From positions 1-60,264 of the forward strand of contig CAMDLH010000013.1 of assembly GCA_945901405.1 (NCBI GenBank): DNA of 60,264 nucleotides, given 5' to 3'. The number at the start of each line of letters is the position of its first letter. Positions within the stretch are counted from its first letter, which is position 1. Both the position numbers and the translations under genes were made by a program. This document shows positions 7,793 through 15,185 of this stretch, one piece after another. Under the pieces are notes generated by a model, which ran no database searches, was not told the origin of the DNA, and worked only from the letters and a program-made list of their open reading frames with translations. The DNA comes from Bordetella parapertussis (lineage in GTDB: Bacteria; Pseudomonadota; Gammaproteobacteria; Burkholderiales; SG8-41).

Positions 7793-8088
7793 TCAATGGC
7801 AATATCGCAACCGAGCAATCAGCAGGGCGTCTTTGTCTGGTTTGTAAAGCAACCGATGTTCGTCGTTGATGCGCCTTGAAGAGTCAATCGTTGCGAGCAA
7901 TCGGCGCGCATTGGCGGGGCTGCGAAAAAGGTATGCCGATTCTTCCTGTGATTTAAAGTCTTCGAGCGACAGGATGACTACCGGCTGATCGCCGTTGCGC
8001 GTGATGATGAGCGGTTCGTGGTCGTTGCACACCTGTGCCAGCCCCAGCGCACGTTTGAATGCGCGTTGGAACGTAGTCTCGTGCGCAT
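7793..8088 (-). pseudogene. YefM::YoeB deletion fusion (antitoxin head joined to toxin tail)
   Basis: Reading on the minus strand, most of a YefM/Phd antitoxin is recognisable: NDHEPLIITRNGDQPVV, SLEDFKSQEESAYL, RSPANARRLLATID. At about 7880 it changes directly, in frame, into the last 30 residues of a YoeB toxin: SSRRINDEHRLLYK, DALLIARLRYCH. The antitoxin C-terminus and about the first 55 residues of the toxin are missing. The expected MRT start (8086-8088) is two bases out of frame with the TTFQRAF that should follow, so the antitoxin start is also damaged. The YoeB catalytic tail (Arg, His, Tyr-rich end) survives but the fold cannot. This is a decayed toxin-antitoxin locus. Confidence 0.8.
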
Positions 8089-8109
8089 GGTGCGCATGGT
8101 GGTGCCGCT

Positions 8110-8541
8110 CTATGCCGCGGCATGGATCGGTTGATACGCCATCAACAAATGTTCGCCGTCCAGAAACTGAAAAATGCGCTTTACTTCTTCCGCGGAAAGA
8201 ACCACCGGCAAACGCCTGACTTGCCGCGGACGGCCGATCTCGTCGAGCCACGGCAATTCCACGGCAAGAACCTCGCCATACAAGAACAGCAAGGCCGACA
8301 ACGCGTTACGGTGCGCTGACGCCGACACCTGACGCTCGGAAGTCAGCCACATTAGAAGCGCCTCAACCTCACGCCTCAACCTCAGGCTTGCCCATTTCGC
8401 GGGGATGCCGTAACTTGTGAAAATGAATAAATGCCCGCACCCAATGCACGTAAGTTTTCTCGGTACTAAGGCTGTAATGCTTGTAGCGGATGCGTTCGCG
8501 AAGCTGATCAAGCAGCCGTACCGAGGTCAACGGCGGATAAC
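8110..8541 (-). pseudogene. Truncated, frameshifted integron-type tyrosine recombinase (IntI-like)
   Basis: On the minus strand, an N-terminal SAM-like domain of an integron integrase is readable in two pieces. The first piece is [21 protein letters not shown], split as [13 protein letters not shown] and [16 protein letters not shown], then [17 protein letters not shown]. After a frameshift come [27 protein letters not shown] and [19 protein letters not shown]. The frameshift is caused by an exact tandem duplication of 13 bases (CGCCTCAACCTCA twice, 8359-8384 on the plus strand). Homology stops at HLLMA, before the entire catalytic domain (Arg, His, Tyr residues), and a stop follows shortly at 8110. 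No attI or attC sites were recognised nearby. The gene is inactive. Confidence 0.8.
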
Positions 8542-8583
8542 TAGTTAGAGCGCTCAGGAATTGCCATTTCTACAGTCTTCCGG

Positions 8584-8910
8584 ATGAAAAACGTACTGTT
8601 CATTTGCAGCCAAAACAGACTTCGAAGCCCGACAGCGGAATAGGTGTTCTCGTCACGCCCAAATATCGAGTGCTCGTCGGCGGGTCTCAACCACGACGCG
8701 GAAAATCCAGTTACACCCGAGTTGGTCGAATGGGCCGAAATCATCTTTGTTATGGAAAGATCCCATCGCAACAAACTAACGTCGAAATTCAAAAAATACC
8801 TAAACAACAAACGTGTCATCTGCCTCGACATTCCAGACGACTATGAATTTATGGACCCGGTACTTGTCTCGCTTCTCAAAGCAAAGGTCGCACGCCATCT
8901 ACCGTCATGA
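8584..8910 (+). pseudogene. Low-molecular-weight protein tyrosine phosphatase-like gene with an in-frame TAG
   Basis: From the ATG at 8584 the frame reads MKNVLFICSQNRLRSPTAE, which contains the phosphatase loop C-x5-R-S. A TAG at 8641-8643 follows, where related proteins have Gln. The same frame then continues VFSSRPNIECSSAGL, then a typical tail with VTPELVEWAEIIFVMERSH, DIPDDYEFMDPVLV and LLKAKV, to a stop at 8908-8910. The total of 108 codons matches the small predicted protein-tyrosine phosphatase family (COG4551-like). A single C-to-T change (CAG to TAG) explains the break. The segment is visibly more AT-rich than its surroundings, suggesting horizontal origin. Confidence 0.82.
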
Positions 8911-8922
8911 ACCAAAAGACCT

Positions 8923-9014
8923 CGTAGGGCGCATTAACCGAAGGGCAATGCGCCGTATTTGGCACTGCACGTTTGACATGCGGCGCAATGCGCTGCGCTT
9001 ATTGACGCCCTACG
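8923..9014. repeat. MITE-like palindromic element, family R1
   Basis: The element starts CGTAGGGCGCATTAACCGA and ends with the near inverse ATTGACGCCCTACG. It contains GGCGCAATGCGCTGCGCTT, which recurs exactly in the element at 32588-32700. It occupies the gap between the phosphatase remnant and the HisD-like gene. No protein is encoded, so it would be mobilised only in trans, if at all. Confidence 0.75.
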
Positions 9015-9051
9015 CGCTGCGGTATCATCACGCCTCAACCAAGGAAGAACC

Positions 9052-10350
9052 ATGCCCACCTATCTCAAGCAACGCCTAGCCCAGGATGTCACCGACGCCC
9101 TCGATCAAAAAGTGCGGCACACGGTGGAATCGATACTCGACGACGTAAAAAAGCGCGGCGACGCCGCCGTGCGCGAGCTGTCGGCGAAATTCGACAAGTG
9201 GTCGCCGGCGAGCTTCAAGCTGTCACAAGCCGAACTCGACGCCATTATGAAAAAAGTGCCGGAGAGCACCATCGACGACATCAAGTTCGCGCAGGCGCAG
9301 ATACGTAACTTCGCGCAGCATCAGCGTGCGGCGCTGAAAGACATCGAAGTCGAAACGCTGCCAGGCGTGAAGTTAGGCCACAAGAATATTCCCGTCGATA
9401 GCGTCGGCTGCTATGTGCCGGGCGGGCGTTATCCGATGGTGGCTTCCGCGCACATGAGCATTGTCACCGCGCGCGCGGCGGGCGTGTGCCGCGTGATCGC
9501 GTGTACGCCGCCGAACCAGGGCGCGCCGCACGCCGAGACCATTGCCGCGATGGTGCTGGCGGGCGCGGACGATATTTACGTGATGGGCGGCGTGCAGGCC
9601 ATCGCCGCGATGGGCGTGGGCACGCAGACGATTGTGCCAGTGGATATGCTGGTGGGGCCGGGCAATGCGTATGTGGCCGAGGCCAAGCGCCAGTTGTTCG
9701 GGCGCGTGGGTATTGATCTGTTGGCTGGACCGACGGAAATTCTGGTGATCGCCGATGACACGGCCGACGTGGAAATGATCGCCACCGATCTCCTGGGGCA
9801 GGCCGAGCACGGGCCGACGAGTCCGGCGATTTGCATCACTACTTCACGCAAGATCGCCGAGGCGCTGCCTGCCGAGATCGAACGTAAGTTAAAAGTGCTG
9901 CCCACTGCCGATGTGGCGGGTGTGGCGTGGCGCGACTATGGCGAAATCATCCTGGTTGACTCGATTGACGAAGCAGTAAAGGAAGCCGACCTTCAGGCGG
10001 CCGAGCACGTGGAAGTGCTCACACGCGAGCCACGCTACTTCTTGCAACACATGAAAAACTACGGTGCGCTGTTCCTCGGCCCGCAGACCAATGTGTCGTA
10101 CGGCGACAAGGTGATCGGCACCAACCATACTTTGCCGACCATGGGCGCGGCGCGTTACACCGGCGGACTGTGGGTGGGCAAGTTTTTGAAGACCTGCACC
10201 TATCAGGAGATCAGCAACGAAGCGAGCGTAGTTGTTGGTGAGTATTGCTCGCGGTTGTGTGCGATCGAGCGCTTCTGGGGGCACAAGGAGCAGGCGGATT
10301 TGCGGCTGCGCAAGTATGGCGGGCAGAACGTGGGGCTTGGAGCAAAGTAG
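9052..10350 (+). CDS. Histidinol-dehydrogenase-family enzyme, probably HpsN-like (sulfopropanediol dehydrogenase type)
   Basis: A 432-residue protein of full HisD length. The catalytic Glu-His pair is in AAEHVEV. Zinc/substrate residues are in [17 protein letters not shown] and the C-terminal [15 protein letters not shown], and [11 protein letters not shown] is conserved. Other his genes are absent nearby. The segments [20 protein letters not shown] and [11 protein letters not shown] recall the HisD paralogue HpsN, which oxidises 2,3-dihydroxypropane-1-sulfonate with NAD, more than biosynthetic HisD. The next gene is an SDR, which would fit a polyol or sulfonate route. The HisD family assignment is firm; the HpsN-type substrate is an inference from remembered motifs. 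Confidence 0.88.
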   Translation: MPTYLKQRLAQDVTDALDQKVRHTVESILDDVKKRGDAAVRELSAKFDKWSPASFKLSQAELDAIMKKVPESTIDDIKFAQAQIRNFAQHQRAALKDIEVETLPGVKLGHKNIPVDSVGCYVPGGRYPMVASAHMSIVTARAAGVCRVIACTPPNQGAPHAETIAAMVLAGADDIYVMGGVQAIAAMGVGTQTIVPVDMLVGPGNAYVAEAKRQLFGRVGIDLLAGPTEILVIADDTADVEMIATDLLGQAEHGPTSPAICITTSRKIAEALPAEIERKLKVLPTADVAGVAWRDYGEIILVDSIDEAVKEADLQAAEHVEVLTREPRYFLQHMKNYGALFLGPQTNVSYGDKVIGTNHTLPTMGAARYTGGLWVGKFLKTCTYQEISNEASVVVGEYCSRLCAIERFWGHKEQADLRLRKYGGQNVGLGAK

Positions 10351-10434
10351 GATGCTGGTGAGCGCAGCGAACCGCATCGGTGGCAGGCACAACTCGCGAG
10401 CGTTGGGGTTCGCTGCGCTCACCGCCAACCTACG
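10348..10434. repeat. Inverted repeat beginning inside the HisD-like stop codon
   Basis: GTAGGATGCTGGTGAGCGCA pairs with TGCGCTCACCGCCAACCTAC at the other end, and GCAGCGAACC pairs with GGTTCGCTGC inside. This gives a long imperfect hairpin filling the gap before the SDR gene. The left end overlaps the TAG of the preceding gene (10348-10350). It belongs to the same general class of GTAGG...CCTAC elements as 20718-20802 and 32588-32700. Confidence 0.7.
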
Positions 10435-10458
10435 AACACCCATGCGAGGAGTGTCAGA

Positions 10459-11241
10459 GTGACTATTTCCGGCGACGTAAGCCACAAATTCCGCCTCGAA
10501 GGCCGCACGGCTTTAATAGCGGGCGCCGGCCGTGGTATCGGCCGCGCGTCAGCCATCGCACTCGCGCATGCGGGCGCCGAGGTGTGGTTGATGTCACGCA
10601 CGCAAAATGAACTCGATTCAGCGGTGAACGAACTCGCGGCCGCGGGCAAGCGTGCTCACGCATTGGTGTGCGATGTCACCGACACCGCGGCGGTCAATCG
10701 CGCCGTGGCCGCATTGCCCTCGCTCGATATTCTGGTCAACAACGCCGGCACGAATATCCCACAACTGTTTGTCGATGTCAGCGAGGCCAATCTTGATAAA
10801 GTGCTCAACCTGAACATCCGCGCGATTTTCACCACGGCTCAGGCGGCGGTGAAAAAAATGCTCGAATCGCCCAAACGAAAAACGCGTGGCGCGAGCGTCA
10901 TCAACATCACTTCGCAGATGGGCCACGTGGGCGCGCCGACGCGCACGGTGTATTGCATGACCAAGCATGCGATCGAGGGTTTCACCAAGGCGCTGGCTGT
11001 GGAGCTTGCGCCGCAAAACATAAGGGTGAATTCCATCGCGCCGACGTTTCTGGAGACGCCACTGACCGCACCCATGTTCGCCAAGCCCGAATTCGCGAAG
11101 TGGGTGATGGACCGCATACCGCTTTCGCGGTTGGGTCAACTTGATGAGGTGGCCGCGGCGGTGGTGTTTGTTGCCAGCGACGCCGCGTCGCTGATGACCG
11201 GAACCAGCCTCGTCATCGACGGTGGCTGGACGGCGCAATAA
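10459..11241 (+). CDS. Short-chain dehydrogenase/reductase
   Basis: A 260-residue classical SDR. The cofactor loop is AGAGRGIG (near residue 20) and the NNAG motif is present. The catalytic Ser is in NITSQMG, and Tyr-x3-Lys is YCMTK. The C-terminal MTGTSLVIDGGW is typical of the 3-oxoacyl-reductase/gluconate-dehydrogenase-like group. It is on the same strand as the HisD-like gene about 110 bases upstream and may share its pathway. The start is GTG at 10459, with GAGGAG eight bases upstream. The substrate is not identifiable from sequence. Confidence 0.92.
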   Translation: MTISGDVSHKFRLEGRTALIAGAGRGIGRASAIALAHAGAEVWLMSRTQNELDSAVNELAAAGKRAHALVCDVTDTAAVNRAVAALPSLDILVNNAGTNIPQLFVDVSEANLDKVLNLNIRAIFTTAQAAVKKMLESPKRKTRGASVINITSQMGHVGAPTRTVYCMTKHAIEGFTKALAVELAPQNIRVNSIAPTFLETPLTAPMFAKPEFAKWVMDRIPLSRLGQLDEVAAAVVFVASDAASLMTGTSLVIDGGWTAQ

Positions 11242-11244
11242 CTA

Positions 11245-11511
11245 TCAGCGTTTGAAAAAGGTGCGCTTGGGCGCGGAGTAGGCCGGGCGCTCGTCCTTGT
11301 GACGAAAGCTGATGCGCGCCTTGCTCATGTCGTAGGGCGACATTTCGAGCGTGACTTTATCGCCGGCGAGGATGCGGATGCGGTGCTTGCGTATCTTGCC
11401 CGATGCGTAGGCCGTCACTTCGTGGCCGTTTGCCAGCGTCACGCGAAATATCGTGTTCGGCAACACTTCGTTCACAACACCTTCAAATTCAATGGTTTCT
11501 TCTTTAGCCAA
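11245..11511 (-). CDS. infA: Translation initiation factor IF-1
   Basis: An 88-residue single OB-fold protein. It has the IF-1 core [34 protein letters not shown] and [12 protein letters not shown]. It helps IF-2 and IF-3 place initiator tRNA in the ribosomal P site. The basic extension after [11 protein letters not shown] (about 15 residues) is longer than in E. coli IF-1 and is typical of a second IF-1 copy in betaproteobacteria, away from the ribosomal protein operons. The start codon is TTG at 11509-11511. It lies 78 bases downstream of the cold-shock gene on the same strand, so the two may be co-expressed. Confidence 0.93.
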   Translation of the reverse strand: MAKEETIEFEGVVNEVLPNTIFRVTLANGHEVTAYASGKIRKHRIRILAGDKVTLEMSPYDMSKARISFRHKDERPAYSAPKRTFFKR

Positions 11512-11589
11512 GTGTATTCTCTCGATGATTCACTTAACCGCGCGGACGGCCTGGTGTGTCGCCACACCCGATCGTCCACCGGATTAAAA

Positions 11590-11796
11590 TCAGACCGCTT
11601 TAAGGTTGGTGGCCGAGAAACGGCCGTCGGGGCCGCGCTCGGAGTCGAACGAAACCTGCTGGTTTTCGGCAAGCGTTTTAAGGCCTGCGCGCTCGACCGC
11701 GGAGATGTGCACGAAAATATCTTTCGAGCCGTCTTGCGGTGCGATGAAACCAAAGCCTTTGGTGGGATTAAAAAACTTTACGGTGCCAGTAGCCAT
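11590..11796 (-). CDS. Cold-shock protein, CspA family
   Basis: A 68-residue protein with both RNA-binding motifs: KGFGFI (RNP1) and DIFVHIS (RNP2). It begins [18 protein letters not shown], is the usual family length and acts as an RNA chaperone. AGGAGA lies six bases upstream of the ATG. The 314-base region upstream carries no gene, and a long 5' leader, common for csp mRNAs, would fit there. It is followed on the same strand by infA. Confidence 0.95.
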   Translation of the reverse strand: MATGTVKFFNPTKGFGFIAPQDGSKDIFVHISAVERAGLKTLAENQQVSFDSERGPDGRFSATNLKAV

Positions 11797-12110
11797 GTGG
11801 TTCTCCTGTTAGGCTGGCCGTGCTCAGGATTGAACACGGCATCAAATGACCAATCGAGGAAGACCAACAAGGTGCCCTGTGGACCTAGAAGGCGAGCGGG
11901 ACTAACCGACAACCAATTTGAGCGCAGCAGTATGGGCGTAGCGGGGTGGTTTGGCAAGCAATTAACGCCGTCAATTTTTCGATGTTTGCCACGGTAAAGC
12001 GATGATTTGGTTATGATTTAGCCACGAATGGCGCCGGGCTTTGGCAGCGCGCCCTTCGGCCCGAAACCGTGTACGCCCTGACGAAGTGCCTGGAGTGCTG
12101 GAGATATCAA
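11797..12110. other. Divergent intergenic region without a recognisable gene
   Basis: 314 bases between the cold-shock gene (minus strand) and a Bug gene (plus strand). No convincing ORF, repeat or RNA gene was seen. It probably holds the csp promoter and leader on the minus strand. The reading frame just upstream of the Bug GTG at 12111 stays open to an ATG at 12069 but does not resemble a signal peptide. Confidence 0.5.
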
Positions 12111-13082
12111 GTGCAAATCAGTGTCGCGAGATTGGTGTTGGCCCTTGCGTGCTCGTGGCCATGCGCCAGCATGCATGCGCAGATTTACCCGGCGAAGACC
12201 ATTCGTTTTATTTTGCCGTTCTCGCCGGGCGGCGGCACCGATGTGGTGGCGCGCACGCTGGGGCAGAAAATGACCGAGCAGTTCGGCCAGCAAGTGGTGA
12301 TCGACAATCGCGGCGGCGCGGGCGGCATTGTCGGCGTGCAGATGGCGGTGCAGGCCGAGCCTGACGGCCACACCATCATGCTTGGCATCCCGGCGGTGAT
12401 CACGGTCAGCCCGGCGGTGTTCAAGAATCTGCCGTTCGACCCGATCAACGATCTGGCGCCGGTGGGTTTTGCGGGCACTTCGAACTACGTGCTGTGTTTG
12501 CATCCTTCGGTGCCTGCCGGTTCAGTGAAGGCGCTGGTTGCGTTGGCGAAACAACGGCCGGGCCAGCTTACCTACGCGGCGAATTCAGGGGGGGCGGGCA
12601 ATCAGCTCGCGGGCGAGTTGTTCAAGTCGATGACGCGCATCGACATGCTGCACATACCGTATAAAGGCGGCGGCCCGTCGCTGATCGCCGTGCTCGCGGG
12701 CGAAGCCAACATGATCTTCGGCAGCCAGCTTACCGTGACGCCGCACATACGCACCAAGCGGCTGCGCGCGCTCGCGGTCACCAGCGCGCGGCGTACGGCG
12801 GCGCTGCCCGATTTACCGACCATCGCAGAGGCGGGCGTGCCGGGCTATGAGGTCGATGTATGGTTCGGCGTATTCGTGCCGAAAAAAACGCCGCAACGGA
12901 TCATCGATATACTCAACCAGAACATAGTCAAAACCATGAGTGACGCAAGCGTGATCGCGAGCCTCTCCACGCAAGGCATGGAGGCGCGCGGCAGCACCCC
13001 CGCGGAACTCGCGCAACGCATACAAAGCGAAACCGTGAAGTGGGCCAAGCTGGTGAAGGAAGCCGGCATCAAGGCGGAATAG
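12111..13082 (+). CDS. Bug/TctC-family periplasmic solute-binding protein
   Basis: A 323-residue protein starting at GTG 12111, chosen because GGAG lies seven bases upstream and the following residues form a clean signal peptide ending SMHA. Family motifs: QIYPAKTIRFILPFSPGGGTD, split as YPAKTIRFILPF and SPGGGTDVVARTL; VVIDNRGGAGGIVG; EPDGHTI; HIPYKGGGP; and the C-terminal WAKLVKEAGIKAE. It is followed after 11 bases by a TauD-type dioxygenase gene on the same strand. They probably form an operon in which the binding protein delivers a substrate related to the dioxygenase's. An ATG 14 codons upstream is the alternative start. Confidence 0.92.
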   Translation: MQISVARLVLALACSWPCASMHAQIYPAKTIRFILPFSPGGGTDVVARTLGQKMTEQFGQQVVIDNRGGAGGIVGVQMAVQAEPDGHTIMLGIPAVITVSPAVFKNLPFDPINDLAPVGFAGTSNYVLCLHPSVPAGSVKALVALAKQRPGQLTYAANSGGAGNQLAGELFKSMTRIDMLHIPYKGGGPSLIAVLAGEANMIFGSQLTVTPHIRTKRLRALAVTSARRTAALPDLPTIAEAGVPGYEVDVWFGVFVPKKTPQRIIDILNQNIVKTMSDASVIASLSTQGMEARGSTPAELAQRIQSETVKWAKLVKEAGIKAE

Positions 13083-13093
13083 GAGACGTTTAA

Positions 13094-13972
13094 ATGACCA
13101 ACGTAGTCACCGATGCAATCACCGTAACGCCGCTCGGCAGTACCATCGGCGCGCAAATCGATGGCGTGAATTTGCGCGAGCCGGTCTCATCTCAGACCAA
13201 AGACGGGATCATGGCGGCGTGGATGAAGCACATGGTGCTCAGATTTCGCGGGCAGCAGGGCATGAGCACGCAGCAGTTGGTTGATTTCTCCAAAACCTTT
13301 GGCGAGCTCGACCGCGCGCCGATACCCACCAACAAGACCGGCAAGCCGTATCTCGCGGAGTTTCCGCAAGTCACCGCGATTTCCAACATCGTCGTCGATG
13401 GCCAGCCCATCGGCGGGCTGGGCGCGTACGAGGCCGAGTGGCACACGGATATGTCGTACAACGACAACACGCCGAGTGCGAGCATCCTCTACGCGATTGA
13501 AATTCCGCCGGGCGGCGGCGACACCTGGTTTTGCGACATGTATGCGGCGTACGAAAAACTGCCCGCCGAACTTAAAGCGCGCATCGCCAATCTGCAATGC
13601 GTGCACGACGCCAGCCGCAACAGCGTGGGCGCGCTGCGCAAGGGTTACAAGGAAGTAGCCAACTCGAGCGAGACCGTGGGTGCGCACCATCCGCTGGTGC
13701 GCACACATCCGGTGACCAAACGTCGCGCGTTGTTTCTCGGGCGGCGGCTGAATGCGTTCATCCCTGGCCTGAGTCTGGCCGACAGCGAAGCGCTGCTCGA
13801 TACGCTGTGGCAACATGCCGTGCGCGCCGAGGCCACGTGGGTGCAGCAGTGGCGCGTGGGTGATGTCATCATCTGGGACAATCGCTGCAGCATGCACCGC
13901 CGTGATGCGTTCGACCCTGGCACGCGGCGGCTGATGCATCGCACGCAGATCGCGGGGGAGCGCCCGTATTGA
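13094..13972 (+). CDS. TauD/TfdA-family Fe(II)/2-oxoglutarate dioxygenase
   Basis: A 292-residue protein. The iron-binding facial triad is visible as EWHTDMSY (His-x-Asp) and the distal His in NRCSMHRRD. The 2-oxoglutarate arginine follows in RRLMHRTQ. Family members hydroxylate taurine, alkyl sulfates, 2,4-D or other small acids, coupled to decarboxylation of 2-oxoglutarate. It lies 11 bases after the Bug gene and upstream of a GST gene. The substrate is unknown. A sulfonate would connect with the HpsN-like enzyme at 9052, but that is speculation. Confidence 0.92.
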   Translation: MTNVVTDAITVTPLGSTIGAQIDGVNLREPVSSQTKDGIMAAWMKHMVLRFRGQQGMSTQQLVDFSKTFGELDRAPIPTNKTGKPYLAEFPQVTAISNIVVDGQPIGGLGAYEAEWHTDMSYNDNTPSASILYAIEIPPGGGDTWFCDMYAAYEKLPAELKARIANLQCVHDASRNSVGALRKGYKEVANSSETVGAHHPLVRTHPVTKRRALFLGRRLNAFIPGLSLADSEALLDTLWQHAVRAEATWVQQWRVGDVIIWDNRCSMHRRDAFDPGTRRLMHRTQIAGERPY

Positions 13973-14000
13973 TTGCATTCGATACGTTAGAATGTATAAT
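13973..14000 (+). promoter_or_regulatory. Candidate sigma-70 promoter for the GST gene
   Basis: A -35 TTGCAT (13973-13978), a 16-base spacer and a perfect -10 TATAAT (13995-14000) precede the GST start by 27 bases. It sits directly after the dioxygenase stop, so the GST gene can be transcribed independently. The dispersed AT-rich motif copy 2 overlaps its -10 region. Confidence 0.6.
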
Positions 14001-14017
14001 AACTGATTGTTTTTAAA
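13999..14017 (-). repeat. AT-rich 19-base dispersed motif, copy 2
   Basis: On the minus strand TTTAAAAACAATCAGTTAT, matching the consensus TTTAAAAACAAATACTTAC at 15 of 19 positions. It is in the 5' untranslated region of the GST gene, next to its -10 box and ribosome site. Confidence 0.75.
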
Positions 14018-14026
14018 GGATTATTC

Positions 14027-14635
14027 ATGAAGCTCTATTACTCTCCCGGCGCGTGCTCGCTGGCACCGCACATCGTGCTGCACGAGGCCGGCTGCGAATT
14101 TGAAATCGAGCGTGTCGATATCCCCAACAAAAAAACCGAGTCCGGCGCTGACTACTGGGAGATCAACCCCAAGGGCTACGTGCCCGCGTTGAAGCTCGAT
14201 GACGGCAACGTGCTGACCGAGGTCGCGGTGATCCTGCAATACATTGCCGATCAGAATCAGTCCGCGCATCTGGCGCCCAAGTTCGGCGGCATCGAGCGCT
14301 ACCACTTGCTGGAGTGGCTGAACTTCATCGCCACCGAAGTGCACAAGCAGATTGGCGCGCTGTTCAATCCGAAAATGACGCCCGAGATGAAAGCCGTGCA
14401 ACTCACCGTGATCGAGCGGCGCATGAACGCGCTGGACAAAATGCTGGCCGGCAAGGAATATTTAATGGGCGAGAGTTTCAGTATCGCCGATGCGTACCTG
14501 TTCAACATTCTGTTGTGGACCAAAAAGCACGACATCGATCTTGGCCGTTGGCCGAACGTCGGCGCGGTGCAGGCGCGCGTCGCCGCGCGCGCCAAGGTGG
14601 TAGCGGCGATGACGGCGGAAGGCCTCATCAAGTAG
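14027..14635 (+). CDS. Glutathione S-transferase, beta class
   Basis: A 202-residue protein of typical GST length. The N-terminal thioredoxin-like domain begins MKLYYSPGACSLAPHIVL and includes the cysteine (Cys10) that defines bacterial beta-class GSTs. GYVPALKLDDG and LTEVAVILQYIAD bind glutathione. The C-terminal helical domain contains GESFSIADAYLFNIL. It conjugates glutathione to electrophiles or acts in peroxide or aromatic metabolism. AAGGA lies six bases before the ATG, and a good promoter is directly upstream. Confidence 0.95.
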   Translation: MKLYYSPGACSLAPHIVLHEAGCEFEIERVDIPNKKTESGADYWEINPKGYVPALKLDDGNVLTEVAVILQYIADQNQSAHLAPKFGGIERYHLLEWLNFIATEVHKQIGALFNPKMTPEMKAVQLTVIERRMNALDKMLAGKEYLMGESFSIADAYLFNILLWTKKHDIDLGRWPNVGAVQARVAARAKVVAAMTAEGLIK

Positions 14636-14681
14636 CGGATTTATTTTGCCCGTAAATTTCATATAGTTAAGGACCGCAGCC

Positions 14682-15158
14682 GTGATCAGCACCGAACAAC
14701 TGGTAGGTAATTTCAAGCGCATTCTGGATGAGCTGCTTGCCAAGACCAATGCGAGCCGCACCACCCTGCGGCTGGACGTGCCCGCACGAGGGTTTCAAGT
14801 CAACGGCGTGGTTACCGAGGCGCTGGCGCCCGGCATCAAGTCGATTGCCGCCGAGACTTCGCTGCAACAACGCAAATCGCAGACCGCGGGTTTTCTCGAG
14901 CAGAATCGACAAATCCTGGTGCAGAACGATTGCGCCAATGCCGTGCCCAATCCGCCGAAAGAACTCATGCAGATTTACGGCACCAAGGCGCAGATGATGG
15001 CACCGGTGGTGCGCGGCGCGGACATGGTGGGCTGGCTCTCGGTGCACTACAACCTGTCCACGCGCGATTGGAGCAGCGAGGATGTCGCCGCGCTGGAAGC
15101 GGCCCTTGCCGCCACGCACAAGGAGATGGATGTGATGGACAAGGGCGTGCCGCAATAA
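14682..15158 (+). CDS. GAF-domain protein
   Basis: A 158-residue protein that looks like one stand-alone GAF fold. It has an N-terminal helix (STEQLVGNFKRILDELL), a beta-rich core with TTLRLDV, and GADMVGWLSVHY followed by RDWSSEDVAALEAALAATHK, the usual closing helix. No enzymatic output domain is attached. The start is GTG at 14682, with AAGGA upstream. It lies between GST and a dehydrogenase gene on the same strand with short gaps (46 and 27 bases), suggesting one operon. The ligand is unknown. Confidence 0.75.
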   Translation: MISTEQLVGNFKRILDELLAKTNASRTTLRLDVPARGFQVNGVVTEALAPGIKSIAAETSLQQRKSQTAGFLEQNRQILVQNDCANAVPNPPKELMQIYGTKAQMMAPVVRGADMVGWLSVHYNLSTRDWSSEDVAALEAALAATHKEMDVMDKGVPQ

Positions 15159-15185
15159 CGCTGTTGATGCGGTGGTAGCAAACAC

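Noticed and set aside
8541-8831. A 96-codon frame on the minus strand opposite the phosphatase remnant
   Set aside because: It has no homology that I can recognise, whereas the plus strand carries a clear phosphatase sequence.
9052-10350. Histidine biosynthesis hisD
   Set aside because: No other his genes are adjacent and several segments fit the HpsN-like paralogue better, so no hisD symbol was given.
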